This document shows, piece after piece, positions 17,163 to 26,521 of a DNA stretch of 64,000 bases. Made by a program: the position numbers and the translations under genes. The notes under the pieces were generated by a model. The model ran no database searches, was not told where the DNA came from, and was given only the letters and a program-made list of their open reading frames with translations. This DNA is from Methanosphaerula subterraneus (GTDB lineage Archaea; Halobacteriota; Methanomicrobia; Methanomicrobiales; Methanospirillaceae), in the NCBI RefSeq assembly GCF_052055875.1, contig NZ_CP170508.1, positions 496,001 through 560,000 of the forward strand. The letters run 5' to 3'. Each line of letters starts with the position of its first letter. The first letter of the stretch is position 1.

Positions 17163-19934
17163 TCAGCCATGGCCGCCGGAGACCGGGCCGGCCGTGACGA
17201 CAGGTTCGCGTTCGGTGATGTCGTCGACCGTCGAGAGCAGATAGGGTCGTTCATCCATCAGGATCATGCTCGAGGAGAACCGGCAGGTCCGGACATCCCC
17301 GGATTTTGTCCGGCATCGTATCTCTACACCCGAGACCGTCCCCTGTTCTTGAAGGATGGAGACGAACCGCTCATATTCACGCCTGTCGACAAAGATCCCC
17401 GATTCATCCACCCTTCTGCCGACCACGTCGTCACGGGAATACCCCGTGCTGCTCAGGAAAGCATCGTTGACATCACCAAAAATCCCGTCGATGACTGATA
17501 CGAGGGTGAGCGGGACCGGGCTGTTCCGAAAGACCAGTGCAAATTTGTTCTCCGATCTCCGCAGAATATCTTCTGCCCGTTTACTCTCCGTAATATCCCG
17601 CATCGAGACCAGCATCGCGGAAGCGTCCCCGAACGGGATCTTCTTGCCGATACACTCAACCCAGATCTCCCGGTTTTTCTCGGTGATCAGTTTATAGTGA
17701 ACAAGGTACGTATCGATACCCCGGCCGACCTGGCTGAGATCCCGGAGTACGTCGGCCCGTGATTCAGGGGCGACAAACTCCATCACGTTTCTCGTTCCGA
17801 TCATCGCCTGATAATCCGCCGCTTCGATGATCCTGCCGGCTGCCGGATTGGCAAAGAGGATCGTTCCCGAAAAGTCTATAGTAACGATACCGTCGAGGGA
17901 GAGGTCGACCAGGGTCCGGTACTTCTCCTCGCTGATGCGGAGCACCTCCCCCTTCCGGATCAGTTCGTCATAATTCTGTCGGAATGCCTCTTCGGCCTTC
18001 CTGCTCTCGGTGATGTCGCGGGCCACACCATAGAACCCGTTCAATGCACCCTCACCGTCCATGATCCGTGACACCCGGATCTCGAGCATTCTGCCTTCCC
18101 CGTTCCGATTGAAACTGGGTACTACCAGTGGGGGAAGGGGAGCTTCCGAAGAGATGCACCTGGCCAGTTCCTGCATAACAAACGGTCGTGCGTCTTCTGA
18201 TACACGATCGGTTATCGACCTTCCGATGATCTCCTCAGGCGTGTAGCCCAGAATCGAGAAGATCGTGGGACTGACGTACCGGAATCTCCCTTCAAGGTCG
18301 ACCTCCCAGATCATATCCGGCATTGTCTCAATGAGCGAGCGGAACCTTTTTTCATTCTCCCGGAGTTCATCCTCTTTTCTTCTCAGTTCAGAGATATCGA
18401 CGATGACCCCGCGTAACCCCGTAAGCGTCCTGTCCCGGTAGATCGGGGCCGGATAGACGATCACCGGGAATCTGCTGCCGTCCCTCCGCAGCGCGATATA
18501 TTCCCGTGGTTCAAATATCATCTTCTCCAGGGCTTTCTGCATGTTTCCCATTACGAGTGCGTACTGGGAAGGGTCGAAGAAGGAGAGGGCATTGATCCCG
18601 TCTTTGAGATCCTGTTCGGTCAATCCCATAGCGGTCAGTGCATACCGGTTCGCGTAGGTCACGTGGAAATCCAGATCGATCTCATAGATCATCTGGGGGA
18701 GGAGTTCTGCAAGCTCGCGGTACTTCGCTTCACTCTCCATAAAGGCATCCTCCGCCAGTTTCTCCCTGGTGATATCCATCGCAGTCGAACCGATTCGGAA
18801 CCCCTTATCGGTCCTGATCGAAAAGATGATCTGGCGGGTGTAGATCCGGCTGCCATCGGGACGCTCTCCTTCAATAATCCGGGGTTCTTCGAAGATCGGA
18901 ACGCCCGTCTGAAGCGAAGTACGGATCCCCTGTTCTATCGCTGCACGGCGTTCTTCAGTGCGGTTCTCACGGGGGACGATCCGGAAGGTCAGGTCCCAGA
19001 GGTGACTCCCGAGAGCCTCCTCCTTTCTGATGCCGGTAATCTGTTCAGCTGCGGGATTCCACTCGATCACGCTTCCTTCTTCGTCTGTCAGGGTGACCGT
19101 CTCCTGGGTCGACTCGATGAATGAACGGAGTCGGGACTCGCTCTCTGCCAGTGCCGCTGACGATCGCTTCTGCTCGGTGATGTCCCGGCCGACAGCCTGG
19201 TACTCTCCGAGTCTGCCCTCCCTGTCGAAGAGGGCCCGGACCGACCAGTTCTGCCAGTATGTCTTGGTGTCCCTGTCCTGGACCGTCAGTTCCAGATGAT
19301 GTATGGGCGTTTCCGGGGTGAGTGATCCGAGATCCTGAGCCACCGTTTTATAATTTCCCATCTGCATGAGGTCGTAGATCTTCTTTCCCTCGAGATCTAT
19401 GAAATCCAGGATGGGGTGAAAATACTGACGGTAGGCTTCGTTGGCGAACGTGACCGTGCCATCGGCAGTGAACCGAACGATCATCTCGGTCTGATCGTCG
19501 ACGACGGAGCGGTACCGGTCCTCGCTCCTCCGGAGTTCCCGCTCCGCATCCCGCCGCCGCATAACCTGCCGAATCTTGTGTGCTAACTCGGCAAACTGGG
19601 CCCGCGGGTCGCCGCCTTTCTGGAGATAGAAATCCGCACCGTTATTGATGGCATCGATCACGACCTCTTCGCGCCCCCGGCCGGTGAAGAGGATGAACGG
19701 GAGGTCGCCAAACCGTTTCCGGACCGCTTTTAAGAATGCGATCCCGTCCATACCCGGCATCTGGTAATCTGAGATGATGACATCCCACGACTGGATTGAG
19801 GGGGAGGCCAGTGCTTCCTCTGCAGATGAGAAGGTCCCCACATGAAACTCCCCGGACAGTTCCAGGAATATCTTCCCCAGTTCCAGCAGGTCCGGTTCGT
19901 CGTCGACGTAGAGGACTCTCACACCATCTGCCAT
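17163..19934 (-). CDS. Receiver plus six PAS domains, no kinase module
   Basis: A 923-residue response-regulator-type sensor. The N-terminal receiver (residues 4-125) has the acidic pair DDEPD, the phospho-acceptor in WDVIISDYQMPGMDG, and the conserved Lys in YLQKGG. About six PAS domains follow (roughly 135-250, 258-385, 395-510, 515-640, 655-775 and 780-905), joined by DITExK-type linkers. The protein ends right after the last PAS (DDITEREPVVTAGPVSGGHG) with no HisKA or HATPase. REC-PASn proteins without a kinase do occur in Methanomicrobiales, so this may be complete or may have lost its tail. It probably works with a separate kinase. The start has an AT-rich upstream region. Confidence 0.9.
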   Translation of the reverse strand: MADGVRVLYVDDEPDLLELGKIFLELSGEFHVGTFSSAEEALASPSIQSWDVIISDYQMPGMDGIAFLKAVRKRFGDLPFILFTGRGREEVVIDAINNGADFYLQKGGDPRAQFAELAHKIRQVMRRRDAERELRRSEDRYRSVVDDQTEMIVRFTADGTVTFANEAYRQYFHPILDFIDLEGKKIYDLMQMGNYKTVAQDLGSLTPETPIHHLELTVQDRDTKTYWQNWSVRALFDREGRLGEYQAVGRDITEQKRSSAALAESESRLRSFIESTQETVTLTDEEGSVIEWNPAAEQITGIRKEEALGSHLWDLTFRIVPRENRTEERRAAIEQGIRTSLQTGVPIFEEPRIIEGERPDGSRIYTRQIIFSIRTDKGFRIGSTAMDITREKLAEDAFMESEAKYRELAELLPQMIYEIDLDFHVTYANRYALTAMGLTEQDLKDGINALSFFDPSQYALVMGNMQKALEKMIFEPREYIALRRDGSRFPVIVYPAPIYRDRTLTGLRGVIVDISELRRKEDELRENEKRFRSLIETMPDMIWEVDLEGRFRYVSPTIFSILGYTPEEIIGRSITDRVSEDARPFVMQELARCISSEAPLPPLVVPSFNRNGEGRMLEIRVSRIMDGEGALNGFYGVARDITESRKAEEAFRQNYDELIRKGEVLRISEEKYRTLVDLSLDGIVTIDFSGTILFANPAAGRIIEAADYQAMIGTRNVMEFVAPESRADVLRDLSQVGRGIDTYLVHYKLITEKNREIWVECIGKKIPFGDASAMLVSMRDITESKRAEDILRRSENKFALVFRNSPVPLTLVSVIDGIFGDVNDAFLSSTGYSRDDVVGRRVDESGIFVDRREYERFVSILQEQGTVSGVEIRCRTKSGDVRTCRFSSSMILMDERPYLLSTVDDITEREPVVTAGPVSGGHG

Positions 19935-19944
19935 ATATTATTCA

Positions 19945-19985
19945 TATCAGTATTTCAGTTTATATTTTTGGATTTTCGTATATTT
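19945..19985 (-). promoter_or_regulatory. Probable promoter of the REC-PAS gene
   Basis: On the minus strand AAAAATATAAAC lies about 25-40 bases upstream of the ATG in an otherwise GC-rich area, a good TATA-box candidate. Confidence 0.45.
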
Positions 19986-20147
19986 CGTCAGGTTTCATTG
20001 AAAAGAACTGTTTTATCGGGATTTCCGGTTCCTCGCCCGGCACCGGTTCAGGATCTGCCGCTCTCCGGGATTCTCTGGCGTGAAGCGGCCCGACTGCCTG
20101 GGCTGAAGGTCGGGAAAAAAGGAATGGCGGGGGGTCCGCATCAAATC

Positions 20148-22922
20148 CTACATCTCGTTGAAGAGGATGACGATATCATCGAAATCGATCGTACCATTGT
20201 GGTTGAAGTCGAAGGCACCGGCCGGCTCGTGATCGCTGATCCAGTCCATCTGGTTGAAGAAGAGGACCACGTCGTTGAAGTCGCCGGCCCCGTTGCCGTT
20301 CACGTCCTCGTAGAGCCCGTCCTGGTCGAGGTCGTGCGGAACGGCGGACCCTCCCGGGACCAGTATCACCGGGCTGGTCACCGTGAGGTACCCGGTCTTT
20401 GTGATCCTCTGTGATCCGCCGGTGGCATCCAAAACGTACAGCGTGACCGGGTAGGTGCCGGCGGCAGTGTACTGATGGGCCGGGTTCTGAACCGTCATGT
20501 CGGTGCTGATCGTCCCGTCCCCGAAGTCCCAGAACCAGTACATCGGACTCCCGGTTGAAGTGTCGGTGAACTGTACCGTCAACGGAGCAGATCCTGTAGT
20601 CGGCGTCGCGGTGAAATCCGGAACGAGCGGCGGCACCGTGACGGTGATATACGCCGTCTTTGTGATCGATCTGCTCCCTGACGGAGTCCTGTCGACGGTC
20701 AGGATGACCGGGTAGGTGCCGGCAGCGGTGTACTGATGGCATGGGTTCTGCTCTTCGGAGGACGTCCCGTCCCCGAAGTCCCAGTACCAGGAGGTCGGAC
20801 TCCCGGTCGTGGTATCGGTGAACTGGACCGTCAACGGAGCAGATCCTGTAGTCGGCGTCGCGGTGAAATCGGGAACGAGCGGCGGTACCGTGACGGTGAT
20901 ATACGCCGTCTTCGTTATCGATCTGCTCGCGGATGTCGTCCTGTCGGCGGTCAGCGTGACCGAATAGGTGCCGGGAGCAGTGTACTGATGGCATGGGTTC
21001 TGCTCTTCGGAGAACGTCCCGTCCCCGAAGTCCCAGTACCAGGAGGTCGCCCCCCCGGTCGTTCCGTCGATGAACTGTACCGCCAACGGTGCGGATCCAG
21101 CAGTCGGTGTCGCGGTGAAACCGGGAATGAGCGGCATGATCTGTGCCACCCAGGAGAACTTCTGGATCCGGGAGTTCGATTCGTCGACGATATAGACGTT
21201 GCCGGCGCTGTCCACCGCAACATCACGGGGATCGTTGAACTCCCCGTCTCCAGAACCCCCACTGCCCCATTTTGTGATGAATTCGCCGGTCGAGGTGAAT
21301 GTCTGGAACCGGTTGTTCGATCCATCGACAACATAGACGGTGCCGGCGCTGTCCACCGTGATACCACCCGGATAGTTGAACTGCCCGTCCCGGGAACCCG
21401 AATTGCCCCATTTCGTGATGAATCCGCCGGACGAACTGAACGTCTGGACCCGGTTGTTCCCGGTGTCGACCACGTAGACGTCACCGGCGATGTCGACGGC
21501 GATACCGTACGGATAGGCGAACTCCCCGTCTCCGGAACCCGAACCGCCCCATTGTGTGATGAATGCGCCGGACGAGGTGAACTTCTGGACCCGGTCGTTC
21601 CCGGTGTCGACCACGTAGACATTCCCGGCGCTGTCCACGGCGATACCGCCGGGAAAGGTGAACTCCCCGTCTCCGGAGCCTTCCCGGCCCCATTGCGTGA
21701 TGAAGGTGCCGGACGGGGTGAATGTCTGGACCCGGTGGTTCCCGGTGTCGGCGACGTAGACGGTGCCGGCAGGGTCCACGGCGATACCGTACGGATAGGC
21801 GAACTGCCCGTCTCCCGAGCCTTTGACGCCCCATTGCGTGATGAAGGTGCCGGACGGGGTGAATGTCTGGACCCGGTGGTTCCAGGTGTCGATGACATAG
21901 ACATTCCCGGCGCTGTCCTGTGCACCGCCGTGGGGATGGTTGAACTCCCCGTCTCCGGAACCTTCCCCGCCCCATTTCGTGATGAATCCGCCGGTCGACG
22001 TGTACTTCTGGACCCGGTTGTTCCCGGTGTCGGCGACGTAGACGGTGCCGGCGCTGTCCAGAGCGATACCACGCGGATAGTTGAGCTGCCCGTCTCCGGT
22101 ACCATACCTGCCCCATTGCGTGATGAATCCGCCGGTCGACGTGAACGCCTGGATCCGGTGGTTCCCGATGTCGACGACGTAGACATTCCCGGCGCTGTCG
22201 ACCGCGATACCGTAGGGGGTGCCGAACTGCCCGTCTCCGGGACCTTCACCACCCCATTGCGTGATGAACGCGCCGGTCGCGTTGAACTTCTGGACCCTGG
22301 GATTCCACGAATCGGTGATGTAGACGTTGCCGCCACGGTCCACGGCGACACCGACCGGATTCTTGAACTGTCCGTCTCCCGACCCATCACTGCCCCATCT
22401 GGTGATGAATCCGCCGGTCGAGGTGAATGTCTGGACCCGGTGGTTCCAGGTGTCGGTTACGTAGACCGTGCCCGTACCGTCCACGGCGATCCCGTAGGGA
22501 TAGTCGAACTGCCCGTCTCCGGAACCTTCCCCGCCCCATTGGGTGATGAATGTACCCGTCGACGTGAACTTCTGGACCCGGTGGTTCCAGGTGTCGGTTA
22601 CGTAGACGTTGCCGGCGCTGTCGACGGCGATGCCGCCGGGATTATCGAAGAGCCCGTTTGCCGACCCTGCACTCCCCCATTGGGTGATGAATTCGCCCGT
22701 CGACGTGAATTTCAGGACCTGGTTGCCTAACCGGTCGACGACGAACACGTTCCCGGTGCTGTCGACGGCGACACCCTCCGGATCGGAGAACCGGTCGTAT
22801 CCCAGGTCCGCATTCCCCCATTGTGCGGTGTACGTATACCCTCCTTCGGCAGAAACGACCGGGACGATAGTGCTGAAGAGCAGCAGGAGACAGAATAGGA
22901 ACAATATATATGCCGGCCTCAT
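20148..22922 (-). CDS. Secreted NHL-propeller, triple PKD and dockerin protein
   Basis: A 924-residue secreted protein. A signal peptide (residues 1-26) is followed by about twelve NHL repeats with a near-constant 47-residue period (GIAVDSAGNVYVxDTxNHRVQxFT, residues 30-600), enough for two six-bladed propellers. Three PKD domains come next (about 605-690, 692-777 and 780-865), with WYWDFGDGT-type cores. A dockerin ends the protein (DVNGNGAGDFNDVVLFFNQM and DFNHNGTIDFDDIVILFNEM). PKD domains are rigid surface spacers and NHL propellers bind proteins or sugars. This is a large cell-surface or secreted adhesion-type protein likely anchored through a cohesin partner. Confidence 0.88.
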   Translation of the reverse strand: MRPAYILFLFCLLLLFSTIVPVVSAEGGYTYTAQWGNADLGYDRFSDPEGVAVDSTGNVFVVDRLGNQVLKFTSTGEFITQWGSAGSANGLFDNPGGIAVDSAGNVYVTDTWNHRVQKFTSTGTFITQWGGEGSGDGQFDYPYGIAVDGTGTVYVTDTWNHRVQTFTSTGGFITRWGSDGSGDGQFKNPVGVAVDRGGNVYITDSWNPRVQKFNATGAFITQWGGEGPGDGQFGTPYGIAVDSAGNVYVVDIGNHRIQAFTSTGGFITQWGRYGTGDGQLNYPRGIALDSAGTVYVADTGNNRVQKYTSTGGFITKWGGEGSGDGEFNHPHGGAQDSAGNVYVIDTWNHRVQTFTPSGTFITQWGVKGSGDGQFAYPYGIAVDPAGTVYVADTGNHRVQTFTPSGTFITQWGREGSGDGEFTFPGGIAVDSAGNVYVVDTGNDRVQKFTSSGAFITQWGGSGSGDGEFAYPYGIAVDIAGDVYVVDTGNNRVQTFSSSGGFITKWGNSGSRDGQFNYPGGITVDSAGTVYVVDGSNNRFQTFTSTGEFITKWGSGGSGDGEFNDPRDVAVDSAGNVYIVDESNSRIQKFSWVAQIMPLIPGFTATPTAGSAPLAVQFIDGTTGGATSWYWDFGDGTFSEEQNPCHQYTAPGTYSVTLTADRTTSASRSITKTAYITVTVPPLVPDFTATPTTGSAPLTVQFTDTTTGSPTSWYWDFGDGTSSEEQNPCHQYTAAGTYPVILTVDRTPSGSRSITKTAYITVTVPPLVPDFTATPTTGSAPLTVQFTDTSTGSPMYWFWDFGDGTISTDMTVQNPAHQYTAAGTYPVTLYVLDATGGSQRITKTGYLTVTSPVILVPGGSAVPHDLDQDGLYEDVNGNGAGDFNDVVLFFNQMDWISDHEPAGAFDFNHNGTIDFDDIVILFNEM

Positions 22923-23101
22923 TCAGAACCACCATTACTATCTCTGAATTGCCGGTACTTCCGTTTAATTATGCTGTTTGATCCGGCCGGATGGCCTCGA
23001 AGCGGGAGAGGTTCAGCGACACCTGTCCAGCCGCTCGGGTCCGACGGAAGTAAGGGGAAGGTATATTATCTCCCCCGCACTGGTGATGCGTGTGAGATCC
23101 G

Positions 23102-25174
23102 ATGATCTCCATCCTCTACTATGATCACGATCCCGCCTGGTGCGAGCAGGCAGAACGGTGGCTCTCACGGGACGGGGCGATTGAGGCCGTACCGGCGGGG
23201 ACGTTTGACGAGGCGGTCGCGCTCTTCCGGGGACGGGAGTTCGATGCGGTGGTCGCCGATCCGCCCGAAGACGAGGTGCCCGGCACCCTCTCGATCGTGC
23301 GGACGCACGAGCCCCCGATCCCCTTCCTCCTCCTGATGGAGCCGGGCCACGAGCAGGTCGTGATCCAGGCCCTGAACAGCGGGGCGGACCGGTATGTCGA
23401 GAAGAGCGGCGACCCCGCCGAACGCCTTCGGGCCCTGGCCGGTGCGATCGAGGAGATGGTCGCGAAGGAGCCGGCGTCCGCCGCCCTCCAGCGACGGAAC
23501 GAGGAGCTGGAGTTCCTCTCCCGGACCGCGATGGACTTCATCAGGATGGGGGATGAGGAGGACATCTACCGCTACATCGGCGAGAAGGTACATAGTCTCC
23601 TGCCAGAGTGCTATGTCGGCATCCTGCTGCTCGACCGGGATACCCGCCTCTTCACCTTTCGGAACCTGATCGCCGAAGAGCCGGCACGCCGGATCGTCAG
23701 GGAAGAACTGGGATTCGATCTTGAAGGGATGTCGCTCCCGCTCGACAAGGTCCCGAGCGTCGAGACCGTCCTCGGGTGCGACAGGCTGGTGGAGGTGATC
23801 ACCTCCCTGTATCAGGCCTGCTTCAAGACATTGCCGGAGGAGGCCTGCAACCGGATTGAGGAGCGCACTGACGCCGGGAAGTACTATTCGATGGGCTTCA
23901 ACTGCCGGGACGGGCTCTACGGGGTCCTCACCATCGGGGTCAGGAAGGGCGGGGAGCTCGGCCACCGGGGGCTGATCGAGGCGTTCGTCCGGCAGGCTTC
24001 GGTCGCCCTCCTCCGCCAGCACGTCCGGGCACGCCTGCGGGAGAGCGAGGCGCGGTACCGTGCCGTGGTCGAGAGCCAGCGGGAGCTGATCTGCCGGTTC
24101 ACACCCGACGGCACCCATCGCTTTGCGAACGAAGCCTACTGCCGGTTCTTCGGGCTCGATCCCGGGGGGGTGGTCGGCGCGAGGTTCCATTCCGATCTCC
24201 CGGTGGACGAGCGGGACGAGCTCCGTGCGTACTTCGCCCGGTTCTCTCCGGAGTCGCCGGACGGAACGATCGAGCACCGGGTCCGCTGTCCCGACGGATC
24301 GACCCGCTGGCTGCAGTGGCACAACCGGGCCTTCTTCGATCGCTCCGGCGCCGTCGCCGAGTTCCAGACCGTCGGCCGTGACGTCACCGAGCGGCGCGAG
24401 GCGGAGGAAGCCCTCGCTGCGCTCACGGCCGGGCTGGAACGGCGCGTGGAAGAGCGGACGGCAGAGCTGCAGGCCGCAAACCGCGACCTCGAGTCGTTCA
24501 CCTATTCGGTCTCGCACGACCTGCGGGCGCCGCTGCGGGCGATCGACGGCTATACCTGTATCCTGCAGCACGAGCACCGGCCCGAACTGACCGATTCTGC
24601 GATCCGCTACCTCGACCTGATCGGCCAGAACGCACGACAGATGGGCCGGCTGATCGACGATCTGCTCACCTTCTCGCGCATGGGCCGGCAGGCCCTGGCC
24701 ATCAGGGAGGTCGAGCCGGCCGGGATCGTGGCCGAGGTGCTCGACGACCTCGCCGGCGAGCGGCAGGGGCGCGAGGTCCGTGTCAATGTCGGCGGGCTCG
24801 CCCCCTGCCGTGCAGACCCGGCGCTGCTCAAGCAGGTCTTTGCGAACCTGATCGGCAACGCGCTCAAGTTCACGCGGGACCGCGAGGTGGCCGAGCTCGC
24901 GATCGGGTCCGACGACGGAAGCGGCCGTCCGGTCTACTCTGTCCGTGACAACGGGGTCGGGTTCGACCAGAAGTATGCGACCATGCTCTTCCAGGTCTTC
25001 CAGCGGCTCCACGACGGGCGCGAATACGAGGGGACCGGCGTCGGGCTCGCCATCGTGCAGCGGATCGTCGAGCGGCACGGCGGGCGGGTCTGGGCCGAGG
25101 GCGAACCGGGGATGGGCGCGGCGTTCTTCTTCACCCTCGGGCCGGCTGCCGGCGTTTCGACAAAAAAGGGTTAG
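23102..25174 (+). CDS. Hybrid sensor histidine kinase: receiver, GAF-like, PAS, HK
   Basis: A 690-residue soluble protein. Residues 1-120 form a degenerate-looking receiver (YYDHDPAW; acceptor Asp in FDAVVADPPED; Lys in RYVEKSGD). A GAF-like region (about 135-310) and a PAS domain (about 320-435) follow, then a coiled-coil HisKA with H box FTYSVSHDLRAPLRAIDGY and HATPase motifs NLIGNALKFT, DNGVGFDQKY and GTGVGLAIVQR. The kinase core resembles that of the kai-operon kinase (phytochrome-like class). It has no membrane segment, so the signal is intracellular. Its stop overlaps the convergent NHL gene by 4 bases. It is divergent from the NHL gene upstream, with no output partner. Confidence 0.9.
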   Translation: MISILYYDHDPAWCEQAERWLSRDGAIEAVPAGTFDEAVALFRGREFDAVVADPPEDEVPGTLSIVRTHEPPIPFLLLMEPGHEQVVIQALNSGADRYVEKSGDPAERLRALAGAIEEMVAKEPASAALQRRNEELEFLSRTAMDFIRMGDEEDIYRYIGEKVHSLLPECYVGILLLDRDTRLFTFRNLIAEEPARRIVREELGFDLEGMSLPLDKVPSVETVLGCDRLVEVITSLYQACFKTLPEEACNRIEERTDAGKYYSMGFNCRDGLYGVLTIGVRKGGELGHRGLIEAFVRQASVALLRQHVRARLRESEARYRAVVESQRELICRFTPDGTHRFANEAYCRFFGLDPGGVVGARFHSDLPVDERDELRAYFARFSPESPDGTIEHRVRCPDGSTRWLQWHNRAFFDRSGAVAEFQTVGRDVTERREAEEALAALTAGLERRVEERTAELQAANRDLESFTYSVSHDLRAPLRAIDGYTCILQHEHRPELTDSAIRYLDLIGQNARQMGRLIDDLLTFSRMGRQALAIREVEPAGIVAEVLDDLAGERQGREVRVNVGGLAPCRADPALLKQVFANLIGNALKFTRDREVAELAIGSDDGSGRPVYSVRDNGVGFDQKYATMLFQVFQRLHDGREYEGTGVGLAIVQRIVERHGGRVWAEGEPGMGAAFFFTLGPAAGVSTKKG

Positions 25175-26346
25175 ATCTGGTTGAAGAGCCAGACCACGTC
25201 ATTGAAATCGATCTGTCCGTTCCCGTTGTAGTCGAACGCGGCCAGGGGCTCGTTCGCGGCGATCCAGTCCATCTGGTTGAAGTAGAGCACCACGTCACTG
25301 AAGTCGAGCGCCCTGTTGCCGTTGACATCATCATAGCGGCCGTCACCGTTTGTGTCCGTCGGCACCCCGACACCGCCCGGCACGAGCAGGGGCGTTGTAT
25401 CCACGGTCTTCGGTAAAAAGAACTGCACACGATTGTTGCCGGTGTCGGCCACGTAGACCATCCCGACACTGTTCACCGAGACATCGTACGGCCTCGAAAA
25501 CTGCCCGTTGCCCGTGCCCGCCGTGCCGATCGTCGCGAGGAAGGCGCCGTTGCTGCTGAACTTCTCGACCCGGTTATTGCCGGTGTCGGCCACGTAGACG
25601 TTGCCGGCGGTGTCCACGTCCACGCCCCATGGCCCGGAGAGCTGCCCGTTGCCCGTGCCCGCCGTGCCGATCGTCGCGAGGTAGGCGCCGTTGCTGTCGA
25701 ACTTCATGACCCGGTTATTGCCGGTGTCGGCCACGTACACGTTGTTGGCGCTGTCGACGGCGATGCCGCGGGGCCCATTGAACTGCAGTTTCCCCGATCC
25801 GAGGGTGCCCCACTCGCCGAGCGGGGCTCCCTGGAGGTCGAACTTGCGGATGCGGTTGTGCCCCCAGTCGACCACGTAGACGTTGTCGGAACTGTCCACC
25901 GCGACATCGCTCGGCTGAAGGAGTTCCACGGTGCCGTTGGGCCCGAAGACCGTCCAGATCTGGGAGGGGTCCATGACCTGGACCCGGTGGATGCCGCGAT
26001 CGGCGACATACAGGTAGTCCTGGCTATCCACCGCAACACCCAGCGGGTACAGGAACGTCCCTGCTGCGGACGGCGGGTCAGCCACGCCTTCGCTCCCCCA
26101 CGTGGTGACAAAGCCGCCCACGGCATTGAACTTCTGGATCCGGTGGTTGTTCATGTCATCCACAAAGACGCTGCCGTGGGTGTCGAACGCAATCCGGGCC
26201 GGCTGATTGAACTCCCCGTTGCCGGTGCCGGGACTGCCGCCGGCCTTGCCCCACTGCGCCGCATAGACGTACGTTTCGGCCGCGGCGACGGCTTGAATGC
26301 CGGCCATCAGGACCAGTAAAATACAGATGATAGTGCTCGATTTCAT
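25171..26346 (-). CDS. Secreted NHL-propeller protein with dockerin
   Basis: A 391-residue secreted protein with a signal peptide (IICILLVLMAGIQAVAAAET), about six NHL repeats (VAVDSSDNVYVVDWGHNRIR and similar; residues 28-310), and a C-terminal dockerin (DVNGNRALDFSDVVLYFNQM and DYNGNGQIDFNDVVWLFNQI). ATG 26346 was chosen because it has GGAGG at the right distance and starts the signal peptide; the open frame reaches back to 26451 without reason to use it. Its repeats are more varied than in the paralogues at 20 and 38 kb. Confidence 0.88.
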   Translation of the reverse strand: MKSSTIICILLVLMAGIQAVAAAETYVYAAQWGKAGGSPGTGNGEFNQPARIAFDTHGSVFVDDMNNHRIQKFNAVGGFVTTWGSEGVADPPSAAGTFLYPLGVAVDSQDYLYVADRGIHRVQVMDPSQIWTVFGPNGTVELLQPSDVAVDSSDNVYVVDWGHNRIRKFDLQGAPLGEWGTLGSGKLQFNGPRGIAVDSANNVYVADTGNNRVMKFDSNGAYLATIGTAGTGNGQLSGPWGVDVDTAGNVYVADTGNNRVEKFSSNGAFLATIGTAGTGNGQFSRPYDVSVNSVGMVYVADTGNNRVQFFLPKTVDTTPLLVPGGVGVPTDTNGDGRYDDVNGNRALDFSDVVLYFNQMDWIAANEPLAAFDYNGNGQIDFNDVVWLFNQI

Positions 26347-26521
26347 ACGAATCCTCCGTTGAACCCTGTGATTATGTACTGTTGCAGATTTGGTTTTCCC
26401 ATTCAGCCCTTGAATGCTCTCCCCTCTCCACCGACCGGGCCGTGTGAACACCGCCCGGGTCGTCGGGCGGAGAGTGGGGGAGAGGATGAGGGCGGGGTGT
26501 CGCCCCGCGGGAGATCCCCGT

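Noticed and set aside
20736..22730. Very long plus-strand frame (664 codons) opposite the NHL gene
   Set aside because: It is the antisense shadow of regular NHL repeats on the minus strand; its own repeats simply mirror them.
23165..25078. 637-codon minus-strand frame opposite the sensor kinase
   Set aside because: The plus strand encodes a complete histidine kinase with all motifs; the antisense frame is a GC-bias effect.
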